Assembly: GCA_035693105.1 (NCBI GenBank)
Contig: DASSHC010000501.1
Span: 1 to 20,439 of the forward strand
From: DASSHC01 sp035693105
GTDB taxonomy: Bacteria; Chloroflexota; Chloroflexia; Thermomicrobiales; Thermomicrobiaceae
Direction of reading: 5' to 3'
Length of the DNA stretch: 20,439 nucleotides
Positions 1 to 7,218 of the stretch are shown here, in pieces; position 1 is the stretch's first letter; every line of letters starts with the position of its first letter. The translations under genes were made by a program, and so were the position numbers. Under the pieces are notes generated by a model. That model made no database searches, had not been told where the DNA came from, and saw nothing but the letters and a program-made list of their open reading frames with translations.

Positions 1-1630
1 GGTTTTGCATGGCGCTTTCCAGGGCGTTCATGATGTCGCGCTCGGTGTTGGGGTCGATGGCGGCGGTGGGGTCGTCCAAGATCAGGATGGCCGGATCGGT
101 CAGCAGGGCGCGGGCGATGGCGATGCGCTGGCGCTGCCCGCCCGAGAGCCCGACGCCGCGCTCGCCGACGACCGTGTCGTAGCCCGCGGGCAGCGCGGCG
201 ATGAAGTCGTGCGCCTGGGCGGCACGGGCCGCCGCCTCAATGCCCGCTTGCGTGGCGCCGGGCTGGCCGTAGGCGATGTTGTCGCGCACTTTACCGCTGA
301 AGAGGAAGGTCTCCTGCAAGACGATGCCGATCTGGCTGCGCAAGCTGGCGAGCGTCACGTCGCGCACGTCGTGGCCGTCGACCAGCACCGCGCCGCCGGT
401 CACGTCGTAGAAGCGCGGGATGAGGTTGGCGACCGTGCTCTTGCCCGAGCCGGTGGTGCCCAAAATCGCGACCGTCTGCCCCGGCTCGACGGCGAAGCTG
501 ACGCCGCTCAGGATCTCGCGCTCGCTGCCGGGGTAGCGAAAGTGGACGTCATCGAACGTCACCCGACCGGTGATCGGCGGCAGCGTTTGGGCGCCGGGGC
601 GGTCCTGCACCTCGACCGGCGCGTCGATGATCTCGAAGACGCGCAGCGACGAGGCGCCGGCGCGCGAGATCTGCGCCGCCAGGAAGCCGAGCGCCAGCAG
701 CGGGAAGATCATGAAGCTCAGGTAGCTGTTGAAGGCGATCAGCGAGCCGATCGAGAGCTTGCCGCCGATAACCTGCCAACCGCCGAACCAGATGATCGCC
801 AGCGTGCCCAGGTTCGCCAGCAGGAAGACGAAGGGGAAGTTGTTCGACATGGCATAGATCGTCTCCATGTTCTTGCCGAACAACGTCTGGTTGACTTCCG
901 CATAGCGCTCTGACTCGTGCTCCTCGCGGGCGAACGCGCGAATGGTGCGGATGCCGGTCAGGTCCTCCTGCAGGATGGTGTTGAGCGCGCCCAGCGTCTG
1001 CTGCACCTGGATGAAGAGCGGGCTGATGCTGCGCACGAAGACGGCGAGCAACGCCAGGATCGCCGGGATGATCAAGAGGATGAGCAGGGTCAGTTGCCAG
1101 CTGATGGTCAGCAGCAGGATGGTGGTGCCGACGAGCATCACCGCCGACGAGCCGGCCTGGAGCACGCCGGTCCCGGCGAAGGTGCGGATCTGCTCGACGT
1201 CGTTGGTCAGCCGGGTCAGCAACTGGCCGGTCGGCATCTGGTCGTAGTAGCTGAAGCTGAGCCGCTGGACCTTGGCGAAGAGGGCGTTGCGCAGGTCGTA
1301 GGCCACGCCCTGCGAGGCCTTCTCGGCCAGATAGCCTTGCAGGAAGTTGCCGCTGCCGCGCACCAGCGCCACGCACAACAGCCCGCCGACCGCGATCACC
1401 AGCGCCCGCGACTCTTTCTGCCCCAGGCCCTGATCGATGGCGTAGCGGATCAACTGCGGCGCGACCAGGTTGGCGCCGGAGGCGATCAGGAGCGCGATGA
1501 ACGCGCCCAGTGCATCGCCGGTATAGTTGCGCAGGTAGCCGAGCGCCCGGCGCAGCGCCTTGCCGCTCCCCGGCACCCGTTCCATGCCACGCGGTCCGCC
1601 ATGAGCCGGGCCGTTACCCGGTCGCTGCAT
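1..1630 (-). CDS. ABC exporter half-transporter (membrane + ATPase), 3' end cut by window edge
   Basis: 543 codons are visible; the C-terminus lies beyond the left edge. The start ATG at 1630 follows GGAGG with a short spacer. The N-terminal part (about residues 30-320) has the hydrophobic helices of a type IV ABC exporter membrane domain. The nucleotide-binding domain follows: Walker A GTTGSGKS near residue 388, Q-loop IVLQETFLF, signature LSGGQRQR near 493, then Walker B LILDDPTAAID near 510. The catalytic Glu after Walker B Asp is Asp here (DD instead of DE). In known heterodimeric exporters such as TM287/288 the same change marks the subunit carrying the degenerate ATP site, so I infer that a partner subunit is encoded just downstream, off the window. 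Likely role: export of drugs or lipids across the inner membrane, driven by ATP. Substrate unknown. Confident on family, moderate on heterodimer. Confidence 0.93.
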   Translation of the reverse strand, partial: MQRPGNGPAHGGPRGMERVPGSGKALRRALGYLRNYTGDALGAFIALLIASGANLVAPQLIRYAIDQGLGQKESRALVIAVGGLLCVALVRGSGNFLQGYLAEKASQGVAYDLRNALFAKVQRLSFSYYDQMPTGQLLTRLTNDVEQIRTFAGTGVLQAGSSAVMLVGTTILLLTISWQLTLLILLIIPAILALLAVFVRSISPLFIQVQQTLGALNTILQEDLTGIRTIRAFAREEHESERYAEVNQTLFGKNMETIYAMSNNFPFVFLLANLGTLAIIWFGGWQVIGGKLSIGSLIAFNSYLSFMIFPLLALGFLAAQISRAGASSLRVFEIIDAPVEVQDRPGAQTLPPITGRVTFDDVHFRYPGSEREILSGVSFAVEPGQTVAILGTTGSGKSTVANLIPRFYDVTGGAVLVDGHDVRDVTLASLRSQIGIVLQETFLFSGKVRDNIAYGQPGATQAGIEAAARAAQAHDFIAALPAGYDTVVGERGVGLSGGQRQRIAIARALLTDPAILILDDPTAAIDPNTERDIMNALESAMQN

Positions 1631-1672
1631 TCGCCATCCTCCAGAAAGGGTTCGACGTCATCGAAGCACTCT

Positions 1673-1681
1673 ATTATGCCA
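1673..1681 (-). promoter_or_regulatory. Possible extended -10 promoter for the ABC exporter
   Basis: On the minus strand the sequence reads TGG-CATAAT: a TGn extension plus a 5/6 match to TATAAT, about 40 bases before the ATG at 1630. I see no good -35 at 16-18 bp spacing, so this would depend on the extended -10. Confidence 0.35.
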
Positions 1682-1757
1682 CGTCCGGGCGCGACAAGAC
1701 CACGTGGTGTTCACGGCGGGGAATGGCCCGCGACCACGTTGCCTGCCGCTCCACGCT

Positions 1758-1883
1758 GGGTCCCTGGACAGGCTCGGGATGACAAGAGAATTTGCGTGGC
1801 GGCCGGCGGCGATTCGGTGTACTCGTCCGCCCCGAACTCCCCCGGTCATCCCGAGCGCAGTCGAGGGATCCGTGCCGCACGCG
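1758..1883. repeat. Dispersed inverted-repeat element, copy 1 (imperfect arms)
   Basis: The left arm (1758-1783) ends in CTCGGGATGAC and the right arm starts at 1845 with GTCATCCCGAG, so the arms are inverted copies with about four differences. The stretch 1845-1883 is identical over 39 bases to 20069-20107 (copy 3). The outer left flank CGCTCCACG is shared with copy 2. The element is non-coding in style, sits in a divergent gap and has no transposase, so it is REP/MITE-like at most. Confidence 0.8.
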
Positions 1884-1963
1884 ACACCCGGCCCACTCGA
1901 ACGGACTCGCATTGCCCCCGCACAGTCCGGCGCGGGGAGTAACTATGCGCCGAAGGGTGCCCC

Positions 1964-2860
1964 GTGCTGCTGGTGTTGATCCTCGCAATCGTCCTCGTTC
2001 TGGCCCTGGCGGCGGTGCTGGCGGTCGGCTGGTCGGCGGCGCGGCAGGCCCTGATGCCCGGCCCGCCCCACTACGGCTGGTCGCTGGCCGACTTCCCCAG
2101 CCTCCCCTGCGAGCCGGTGCGGCTGCCGGGCGCGGGCGGCGTCGAGCTGGCCGGCCGCTTCTTCCCGGGCGCCTGGCCGGCGACGATCGTCCTCAGCCAC
2201 GGCTACGGCGACACCCAGGATCAGATGCTCCCCTGGGCCGCTTTCCTCCACCGCGCCGGCTTCAGCGTCTTCAGCTACGACATGCGCCACCGCGGTCAGA
2301 GCGGCGGGCGGCACGTCACGCTCGGCGCGCTAGAGCAGCACGACCTGGTGGCGGTGATCGATTACCTCGCCGCGCGCCCCGGTGTCGACCCCGCGCGCAT
2401 CGGCGCCCTGGGCGTCTCGCTCGGCGGCTCGACCACGATCCTGGCGGCGGCGCGCGACGCGCGCATCCGGGCCGTGGTCGACGACTGCGGCTTCAGCGAC
2501 GCCCCCTCGGTCATCGCCTCCAGCTTCGAGCACTTCGTCCACCTGCCGCGCTTCCCTTTTGCCCTACTCACGGTGCGGCTGGCCGAGTGGCGCGCCGGGA
2601 CCACGGTGCATTCGGTCCGGCCGGTCGATGTGGTGGGCCGGCTCAGCCCGCGCCCGCTGCTGATCATCCACGGCACCGCCGATATCCACGTGCCGCCGGA
2701 GCACAGCGACGCGCTCTTCGCCGCGGCGGGCGAGCCAAAGGAGCTGTGGTGGGTGCCCGACGTAGCCCACGCCGAGGCTCGCCAGGCCACCGGCGCCGCC
2801 TACGAGCGCCGCGTGGTCGAATTCTTCGCCCGGGCGCTCGCCCTGGACAGCGCGCGATGA
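1964..2860 (+). CDS. Membrane-anchored alpha/beta hydrolase
   Basis: The protein has 298 residues starting at GTG 1964, with a weak AGGG-type ribosome-binding site. The first ~24 residues form one hydrophobic helix, an uncleaved anchor or signal peptide. The rest is a serine hydrolase of the alpha/beta fold. The oxyanion-hole region LSHGYGDT is near 77-84, the nucleophile elbow GVSLGGS has Ser152, Asp240 lies in HGTADIHVP and His269 in DVAHAEA, so the triad is complete. DMRHRGQSGG resembles the 'D.RG.G.S' segment of BAAT/DUF-type peptidase-like hydrolases. The substrate cannot be told. Its stop overlaps the start of the following kinase gene (ATGA), so the two are probably co-translated. The start is not certain because an ATG at 1945 is in another frame. 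Confidence 0.88.
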   Translation: MLLVLILAIVLVLALAAVLAVGWSAARQALMPGPPHYGWSLADFPSLPCEPVRLPGAGGVELAGRFFPGAWPATIVLSHGYGDTQDQMLPWAAFLHRAGFSVFSYDMRHRGQSGGRHVTLGALEQHDLVAVIDYLAARPGVDPARIGALGVSLGGSTTILAAARDARIRAVVDDCGFSDAPSVIASSFEHFVHLPRFPFALLTVRLAEWRAGTTVHSVRPVDVVGRLSPRPLLIIHGTADIHVPPEHSDALFAAAGEPKELWWVPDVAHAEARQATGAAYERRVVEFFARALALDSAR

Positions 2861-3747
2861 GGGGGAATGAGGTTCACTCGCCGCGGGAGTGCCGCGCGCT
2901 GCTGGCCGCCGCCTTCCCCGGCCTGCGGCTCGGCGCGGTGCGCTTTCTGGCCGAGGGCTGGGACAACACCGCCTTCCTGGTCGATGAGGCGGGCGGGGCG
3001 CTGGTCTTCCGCTTCCCCCGGCACGCGCTCGGCGACCGGCTGCTGACGGTGGAGATCGCGCTGCTGGCCGCGATCGGTGCGCGCCTGCCGCTGCCCATCC
3101 CGTCCTACCGCCACGTCTCCGGCCCGGTGCCCGGCTTCCCCTGGCACACCGCCGGCTACCGGCTGATCCCCGGCCAGCCGCTGGAGGCTGTCGCCGTGCA
3201 CGCGGCCGAGCCGCTGGCGGCGCCGCTGGCCGCATTCCTGGCCGCGCTGCACGCCACGCCCGCGCGGCTGCTGCCGCCCGAGCTACCGCGCTTCACCCCG
3301 GCAAGCTGGTTGGCGCTCCATGACCGGCTGGTGGCGGAGGCGCTGCCCGCGATCGCGCGGGACGATGCGGCACTGGCCGGGCGCGTCGGCGGCTGGTGGG
3401 AAGGCTATCGCCGCGACCCGCGCGCCGCCGCCTTCACCCCAACGCTGATCCACGGCGATCTCGCGACCGAGCACATCCTGATCGACGAGGCGGGCCGTCC
3501 CAGCGGCGTCATCGACTTCGGCGACGCGCGGCTGGCCGACCCCGCGCTCGACCTGGCCGGCCTGCCCGACGCGCTCTTCGCGGCGGTGGCGCGGCGGCTG
3601 CCCGATCTCGACGCGGGCGCCGCGCTGCGCCGCGCCGCTTACCGCCGCTGCGTGCCGCTGCACGCCATCGCGGCTGCCGGACGCCTGGGCCGGCCCGAGC
3701 TGCTGGCCGAGGGGCTGGAGGGGCTACAGCGAGCGTTCCCGGAGTAG
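2857..3747 (+). CDS. Aminoglycoside phosphotransferase (APH)-like kinase
   Basis: The protein has 296 residues starting at ATG 2857, overlapping the hydrolase stop by four bases. The fold is the APH/choline-kinase type: FRFPRH near 51-56 (the position of the beta-3 lysine strand, here Arg), the catalytic loop LIHGDLATEHILID (His199, Asp201) and the metal-binding VIDFGD (Asp220). The loop residue usually Asn in HxDxxxxN is His206. The same swap is known in APH(2'')-type enzymes, where His is a magnesium ligand, so it does not look like a defect. It would transfer phosphate from a nucleotide to a small hydroxylated substrate. Resistance is only one possibility; many environmental members phosphorylate other metabolites. 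Pairing with a hydrolase suggests one small pathway, which is inference. Confidence 0.88.
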   Translation: MRGNEVHSPRECRALLAAAFPGLRLGAVRFLAEGWDNTAFLVDEAGGALVFRFPRHALGDRLLTVEIALLAAIGARLPLPIPSYRHVSGPVPGFPWHTAGYRLIPGQPLEAVAVHAAEPLAAPLAAFLAALHATPARLLPPELPRFTPASWLALHDRLVAEALPAIARDDAALAGRVGGWWEGYRRDPRAAAFTPTLIHGDLATEHILIDEAGRPSGVIDFGDARLADPALDLAGLPDALFAAVARRLPDLDAGAALRRAAYRRCVPLHAIAAAGRLGRPELLAEGLEGLQRAFPE

Positions 3748-3844
3748 AACAATTGGCACGGTCTTCAGCCGGAGCGGATCCGCATTTCCTGTAGGGGCAG
3801 ACCGCGACCAACGACGATGCCTGCCGCTCTCGCCCGCCGGGCAG

Positions 3845-3883
3845 GCGGAAACGCCCGGCTGTCCCCCTGCCGGGCGTTTCCGC
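3845..3883. terminator. Strong hairpin between convergent genes, likely bidirectional terminator
   Basis: A perfect 15-bp stem (3845-3859 with 3869-3883) encloses a 9-base loop, TGTCCCCCT. It lies between the stop of the plus-strand kinase (3747) and the stop of the minus-strand LysM/C39 gene (3913), where a two-way terminator is expected. There is no T-tract on either side, so it is not a textbook intrinsic terminator. A GTAGGGGC motif at 3791-3798, matching the ends of the element at 19595, lies nearby. Confidence 0.5.
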
Positions 3884-3912
3884 GCAACCCAACCCCGGAG
3901 GGTTTACTGCGT

Positions 3913-5271
3913 TCAGGCGCTCGGGTAGACGGCCAGCGACATACCGTCGAAGTAGCCCCACGAGCGCAGGAAATCGCCCCAGTTGAAGTGGCGGTAAGCG
4001 CCGTCACCGGGGTCCGCGACGAAGACACCGTTGGCGTCGTAGCCGTAGACCACCACGGCGTGCTCCTGCGGCACCAGCGCGAAGCGGGCGCCGTCGGCGG
4101 TGCCGTAGCTCTTGTCTTGCACCGAGGCCATATTGGTGATCCAGGCCACCACCGGGTGGCCCTGGTCGATCTGCGACTTGAGCTGGCCGGCGTCGCCCTC
4201 GGCGTAGATGACCTGGCCGGTGTAGCCGTAGCGGGAAAGCAGCGAGACGAACGGCTCGGCGTAGACGCCGTAGTCGTCGGTGCCGCCGAAGGCCCCGGCC
4301 AGCCGGCCACGGAAACCGAGGTGCGGGTTGGCGTTGTGCGGCATGTTCTCGATGAAGACCCACTCGGAGACCTGATGACCCCAGTAGGCGGTCGCCAGGC
4401 TCACCGCGGCGTCCTCGCAACTGAGCGGCAGCGACTGCTGCATCACCGGCATGTTGTCCAGCTTGACGGTGCCGTCGCTGACCACCGGGCCAGTTTCCAG
4501 GCTGGCCGGGATGCGCAACATCTGCCCGGCCTCGATGAGGTCGAGGTCGCTGATGCCGTTGGCTTCGGCCAGCGCCCGAACCTGGACCCCGTAGCTGCGC
4601 GCGATAGTCGTCAGCGTCTCACCCGGCACCACCAGGTGCAGCGCCAACTGGCCGGAGTCCGGCGGCGGGCTGGCGCTCTGGGTGGCGCTGGAGCCGACGG
4701 ATGGGATCTTCAGCTCGCTGCCGACCACGATCACGTTGGGGTTGGCGAGGTTGTTGAGCTTGGCCACGGCGTCGACCGTGACGCCATACTGGCTGGCGAT
4801 GGTCGTGAGCGTCTCGCCCGGCAGCACCTGGTGCTCTTTGGCGCCCGCCTGCTGTCCAGCGGCCGGCGCCTGATCCTGGCCCTGATCCTGGTCGATCGTC
4901 AGCGTCGAGCCGGCGATGATCAGATTGGGGTTGCCGATGCCGTTGAGCTGGGCCAACTGCTGCACGCTGACGTGGTAGTGGGCGGCGATGCCTCCCAGCG
5001 TCTCCCCCGGTTGCACCTGGTGCGTGGTCGCGGCCGCGGCGGCCTGCGTGCCCACGATTAGCCCGGTGGCGACCAGCGCCGACACGCCGGCGGCGCGGCG
5101 CGCGCGGAAACGGCGGCGGCGCTGCACCGGAGCCGGGCGACCGAAGGAGCGCATCTCCGGCGCGGGCCCGGCAATCGTCCGCGTCGCGCTCACCTCCGCT
5201 CGGCTGCGCACCCGCGTCGCGTAGAGCGCCACCAACCCGCTCTCGCCCTGCTCCTGCTGCTCGCCGATCAT
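3913..5271 (-). CDS. Secreted protein with three LysM domains and a C39-like cysteine peptidase domain
   Basis: The protein has 452 residues. ATG 5271 is chosen because GGGGAGG sits just upstream; the open frame continues further 5' only into the promoter. Residues 1-50 are polar, followed by an Arg-rich stretch (51-59) and a hydrophobic segment (61-81) ending in Ala-rich sequence, which is a long signal peptide or signal anchor. Three LysM peptidoglycan-binding modules follow at about 83-127, 146-190 and 211-255, each with QPGETL/LPGETL/VPGETL. The C-terminal domain (about 268-452) matches Peptidase_C39_2: LPLSCEDAA with Cys285, EHAVVVYGYD with His404 and VADPGDG with Asp420. It probably acts at the cell wall, held by LysM, and cleaves peptides; the target is unknown. 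The gene has its own promoter and a shared palindrome upstream. Confidence 0.9.
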   Translation of the reverse strand: MIGEQQEQGESGLVALYATRVRSRAEVSATRTIAGPAPEMRSFGRPAPVQRRRRFRARRAAGVSALVATGLIVGTQAAAAATTHQVQPGETLGGIAAHYHVSVQQLAQLNGIGNPNLIIAGSTLTIDQDQGQDQAPAAGQQAGAKEHQVLPGETLTTIASQYGVTVDAVAKLNNLANPNVIVVGSELKIPSVGSSATQSASPPPDSGQLALHLVVPGETLTTIARSYGVQVRALAEANGISDLDLIEAGQMLRIPASLETGPVVSDGTVKLDNMPVMQQSLPLSCEDAAVSLATAYWGHQVSEWVFIENMPHNANPHLGFRGRLAGAFGGTDDYGVYAEPFVSLLSRYGYTGQVIYAEGDAGQLKSQIDQGHPVVAWITNMASVQDKSYGTADGARFALVPQEHAVVVYGYDANGVFVADPGDGAYRHFNWGDFLRSWGYFDGMSLAVYPSA

Positions 5272-5302
5272 CGTGACCTCCCCTGTGCTCGCTCGTACAT
5301 AC

Positions 5303-5312
5303 TGTACGTACA
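5303..5312. promoter_or_regulatory. TGTACGTACA palindrome, candidate operator
   Basis: This is a perfect 10-bp palindrome within CTGTACGTACAC (5302-5313), placed directly after the -10 of the LysM/C39 promoter, over the expected transcription start. The same 12-mer occurs at 8312-8323, upstream of the secreted RlpA-like gene. A further GTAC lies at 5294-5297. The position suggests a repressor site. No cognate regulator is identifiable in the window. Confidence 0.5.
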
Positions 5313-5314
5313 CG

Positions 5315-5343
5315 AGTATAGCCGGGCGGTGACGGCTTGGCAA
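5315..5343 (-). promoter_or_regulatory. Sigma70-type promoter of the LysM/C39 gene
   Basis: On the minus strand -35 TTGCCA (5338-5343), a 17-bp spacer and -10 TATACT (5315-5320) form a strong match to the housekeeping consensus. The predicted start is near 5308, leaving a leader of about 37 bases with GGGGAGG before ATG 5271. Confidence 0.75.
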
Positions 5344-5351
5344 GCCGAGGT

Positions 5352-6056
5352 CTAGTCAGCGTGTAGGATGGTGATCCCCTGAGGGGTGCCGATCAGCGCC
5401 TCACCGGCCAGTCCGATGAAGAGGCCATGATCGACCACGCCGCTGATCTGCTTCAGCCGCGCGGCCAGCGCGGCGGGGTCGGCGATCGGGCCGAAGGCGA
5501 CGTCGAGCAGCAGGTTGCCGTTGTCGGTGATGAAGGGTTGCAGCGCGGCCAGGCGCGGCACCGGTGTGCCGCCGAGGGCGGTCAATTCGGCGGCCACCAG
5601 CCGCGCGCCGAAGGGCACCACCTCGACCGGGACCGCGTGCCGCTCCCCGAGCCGGTCGACCAGCTTGGTGTGGTCGGCCACGATCAGCACGCGGCGCGCG
5701 GCGATGGCGACCAGCTTCTCGCGCACCAGCGCCCCGCCGTGCCCCTTGAGGAGGCTCAGGGTACCCGGCACGATCTCGTCGGCCCCGTCGATCGTCAGGT
5801 CGATCTGGCCCGGGCGCTCCAGCGGCAGCAGCGGGATGCCGAGCGCGCGGGCCAGCGCGGCGGTGCGGTCCGAGCTCGCCACGCCCTGGATACGCAGCCC
5901 GGCGCGCACCCGCTCACCGAGCGCGCGCACGGCCAGCTCGGCGGTCGTGCCGCTGCCGAGGCCGACCACCATGCCGTCCTCGACCGCCGCCGCCGCCCGC
6001 TCGGCCGCCGCGCGCTTCTCGCGCTGGACGCGCTTCTCCTGGGGCTCCTCAGGCAC
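5352..6056 (-). CDS. rpiA: Ribose-5-phosphate isomerase A
   Basis: It interconverts ribose 5-phosphate and ribulose 5-phosphate in the cytoplasmic pentose phosphate pathway. RpiA motifs appear in order: GLGSGTTAEL near 33-42, SSDRT near 62-66, the active-site DGADEI near 91-96, KGHGGALVREK near 105-115 (the usual KGGGA/GAL motif with one Gly changed to His), and TDNGN near 178-182. The length of 234 residues is normal. The start is uncertain: GGAGG is followed by TTG (6059) and GTG (6056); I take GTG because its spacing is better, and no ATG fits. The first ~20 residues are charged and variable. The gene is downstream of the split transketolase genes on the same strand but separated by a repeat-filled spacer of about 190 bases, so co-transcription is possible but not shown. 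Confidence 0.93.
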   Translation of the reverse strand: MPEEPQEKRVQREKRAAAERAAAAVEDGMVVGLGSGTTAELAVRALGERVRAGLRIQGVASSDRTAALARALGIPLLPLERPGQIDLTIDGADEIVPGTLSLLKGHGGALVREKLVAIAARRVLIVADHTKLVDRLGERHAVPVEVVPFGARLVAAELTALGGTPVPRLAALQPFITDNGNLLLDVAFGPIADPAALAARLKQISGVVDHGLFIGLAGEALIGTPQGITILHAD

Positions 6057-6071
6057 CAATCCTCCATCTTG

Positions 6072-6235
6072 CTGGGCGCGCCCTCACCCGGGAGGCCCTC
6101 ACCCCAACCCCTCTCCTTTGCGGGGGCGAGGGGCCACGAAGCATTGTCGTACCGAGCTCCCCTTCTCCCAGTATTGGGAGAAGGCTCCGTGCGGGCGGGG
6201 TCTCCGTGCGGGATGAGGGCAACCCCGGGGGCGGG
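6072..6235. repeat. Repeat-rich spacer with a perfect 10-bp hairpin
   Basis: The stretch has the style of dispersed intergenic repeats: CCCTCACCCCAACCCCTCTCC followed by G-rich inverted partners, then the perfect hairpin 6161-6184 (CCTTCTCCCA, loop GTAT, TGGGAGAAGG), then GGATGAGGGCAACCCC. I see only this one copy in the window. It separates rpiA from the transketolase genes and could attenuate or process a shared transcript. Confidence 0.6.
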
Positions 6236-6249
6236 GGTGCGGGCCCGTC

Positions 6250-7218
6250 TTACCCCTTCGCCCGCTGCGCCAGGTCGAGCGCGGCCACGTAGATGCGGTC
6301 GCCGGTCAGGCCGTAGGTCTGCAGCAGCTCCCAGGCATCGCCGGACTGGGCGAAGGTGTCGTCGAGGTCGACGAAAGCCATGCGGCAGGGATAATTGGCC
6401 GCCGCCGCCATCGCCACCACGCTCCCTAACCCGCCGTGGTGCAGGTGCTCCTCGGCCACCACGATCCCCCCGGTCTCGCGCGCCGCCGCCACCACCGCCT
6501 CGGTGTCCAGCGGCTTGACCGTCGCCATGTCGAGCACTCTAGCCTGGATCCCCTGCTGTTCCAAGCGCGCGGCGGCATCCAGCGCCCCGGCCACCATGAT
6601 CCCGTCGGCGATCAGGGTGATGTCCCGGCCGTCGCGCAGTTGCGTCGCCTTGCCGATGGTGAACTGGAGCTGCTCGTCGTAGACGATCGGCACCGCCGGA
6701 CGGCCGACGCGCAGGTAGACCGGGCCATCGTGCGCCAGCATGGCGTGGGTCGCGGCGCGCGTCTGGTGCTCGTCGCTCGGCACGATCACGGTCATGCCGG
6801 GGAGGGCGCAGGCCAGCGCCACGTCCTCGATCCCCATCTGCGACGGTCCGTCCTCGCCGATGCTGATGCCGGCGTGGCTGCCGACCAGCTTGACATTGAG
6901 GTGCGGGTAGGCGACCCCCATGCGGATCTGGTCGTAGGCGTTGCAGGTGAGGAAGGCGGCGAAGCTGGCCGCCACCGGCAGCTTGCCACTGGCCGCCAGG
7001 CCCGAGGCTACCCCGATCAGGTTCGACTCGGCGATGCCCACGTTGAAGAAGCGCTCGGGGAAGGCTTCTTTGAACCACTCGGTGCGGGTCGAGTTGTTGA
7101 CATCGCCGTCGACGACCACGATGTTCTGGTTCGTCTTGCCCGCGTCGCGCAGCGCCTCGCCGAAGGCGTCGCGCGTCGCCTTGCCCATCTTCAGCCCGAT
7201 GGTCGCTCCCAGGTTCAT
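6250..7218 (-). CDS. Transketolase C-terminal subunit (pyrimidine-binding + C-terminal domains)
   Basis: The protein has 322 residues, ATG 7218, and its start overlaps the stop of the N-terminal subunit gene by four bases. It carries the second half of a transketolase: the TPP-activating Glu64 in NVGIAESNLIGVASG, the GSHAGISIGEDGPSQMG segment (His115, Glu122-Asp123-Gly124) that helps form the active site, and a C-terminal Rossmann-like domain (from about 190, DITLIADGIM...). It must pair with the N-terminal subunit to make an active enzyme, because thiamine diphosphate lies at the interface of the two parts. Split transketolases of this sort are known in many bacteria and archaea. The reaction is transfer of two-carbon ketol units between sugar phosphates in the cytoplasm. 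Confidence 0.93.
   Translation of the reverse strand: MNLGATIGLKMGKATRDAFGEALRDAGKTNQNIVVVDGDVNNSTRTEWFKEAFPERFFNVGIAESNLIGVASGLAASGKLPVAASFAAFLTCNAYDQIRMGVAYPHLNVKLVGSHAGISIGEDGPSQMGIEDVALACALPGMTVIVPSDEHQTRAATHAMLAHDGPVYLRVGRPAVPIVYDEQLQFTIGKATQLRDGRDITLIADGIMVAGALDAAARLEQQGIQARVLDMATVKPLDTEAVVAAARETGGIVVAEEHLHHGGLGSVVAMAAAANYPCRMAFVDLDDTFAQSGDAWELLQTYGLTGDRIYVAALDLAQRAKG

Larger units (their letters stand above)
1631..1963. other. Divergent intergenic region, repeat-filled
   Basis: This 333-base gap lies between the minus-strand ABC exporter and the plus-strand hydrolase. It holds the exporter's ribosome-binding site, a candidate extended -10 near 1675, and one copy of the dispersed inverted-repeat element (1758-1883). 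No convincing plus-strand promoter was found for the hydrolase. The open frames that cross it look like GC-rich shadow frames rather than genes. Confidence 0.6.

Noticed and set aside
5..1942. Long plus-strand open frames across the ABC exporter
   Set aside because: They are antisense shadows of a complete ABC exporter coding frame with all motifs on the minus strand.
1792..3747. A 651-codon plus-strand open frame that would fuse an N-terminal region to the APH-like kinase
   Set aside because: Its first ~355 codons are Arg/Pro-rich shadow sequence in a different frame from the well-supported hydrolase; the kinase has its own ATG at 2857 in an ATGA overlap.
2857..3747. Loss of the catalytic loop in the APH-like kinase because Asn is missing from HxDxxxxN
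   Set aside because: His at this position is known in APH(2'')-type enzymes as a metal ligand, so the gene looks intact.
3817..5061. Plus-strand 414-codon open frame opposite the LysM/C39 gene
   Set aside because: It has no family motifs, and the minus-strand frame has signal segment, three LysM and a full peptidase triad.
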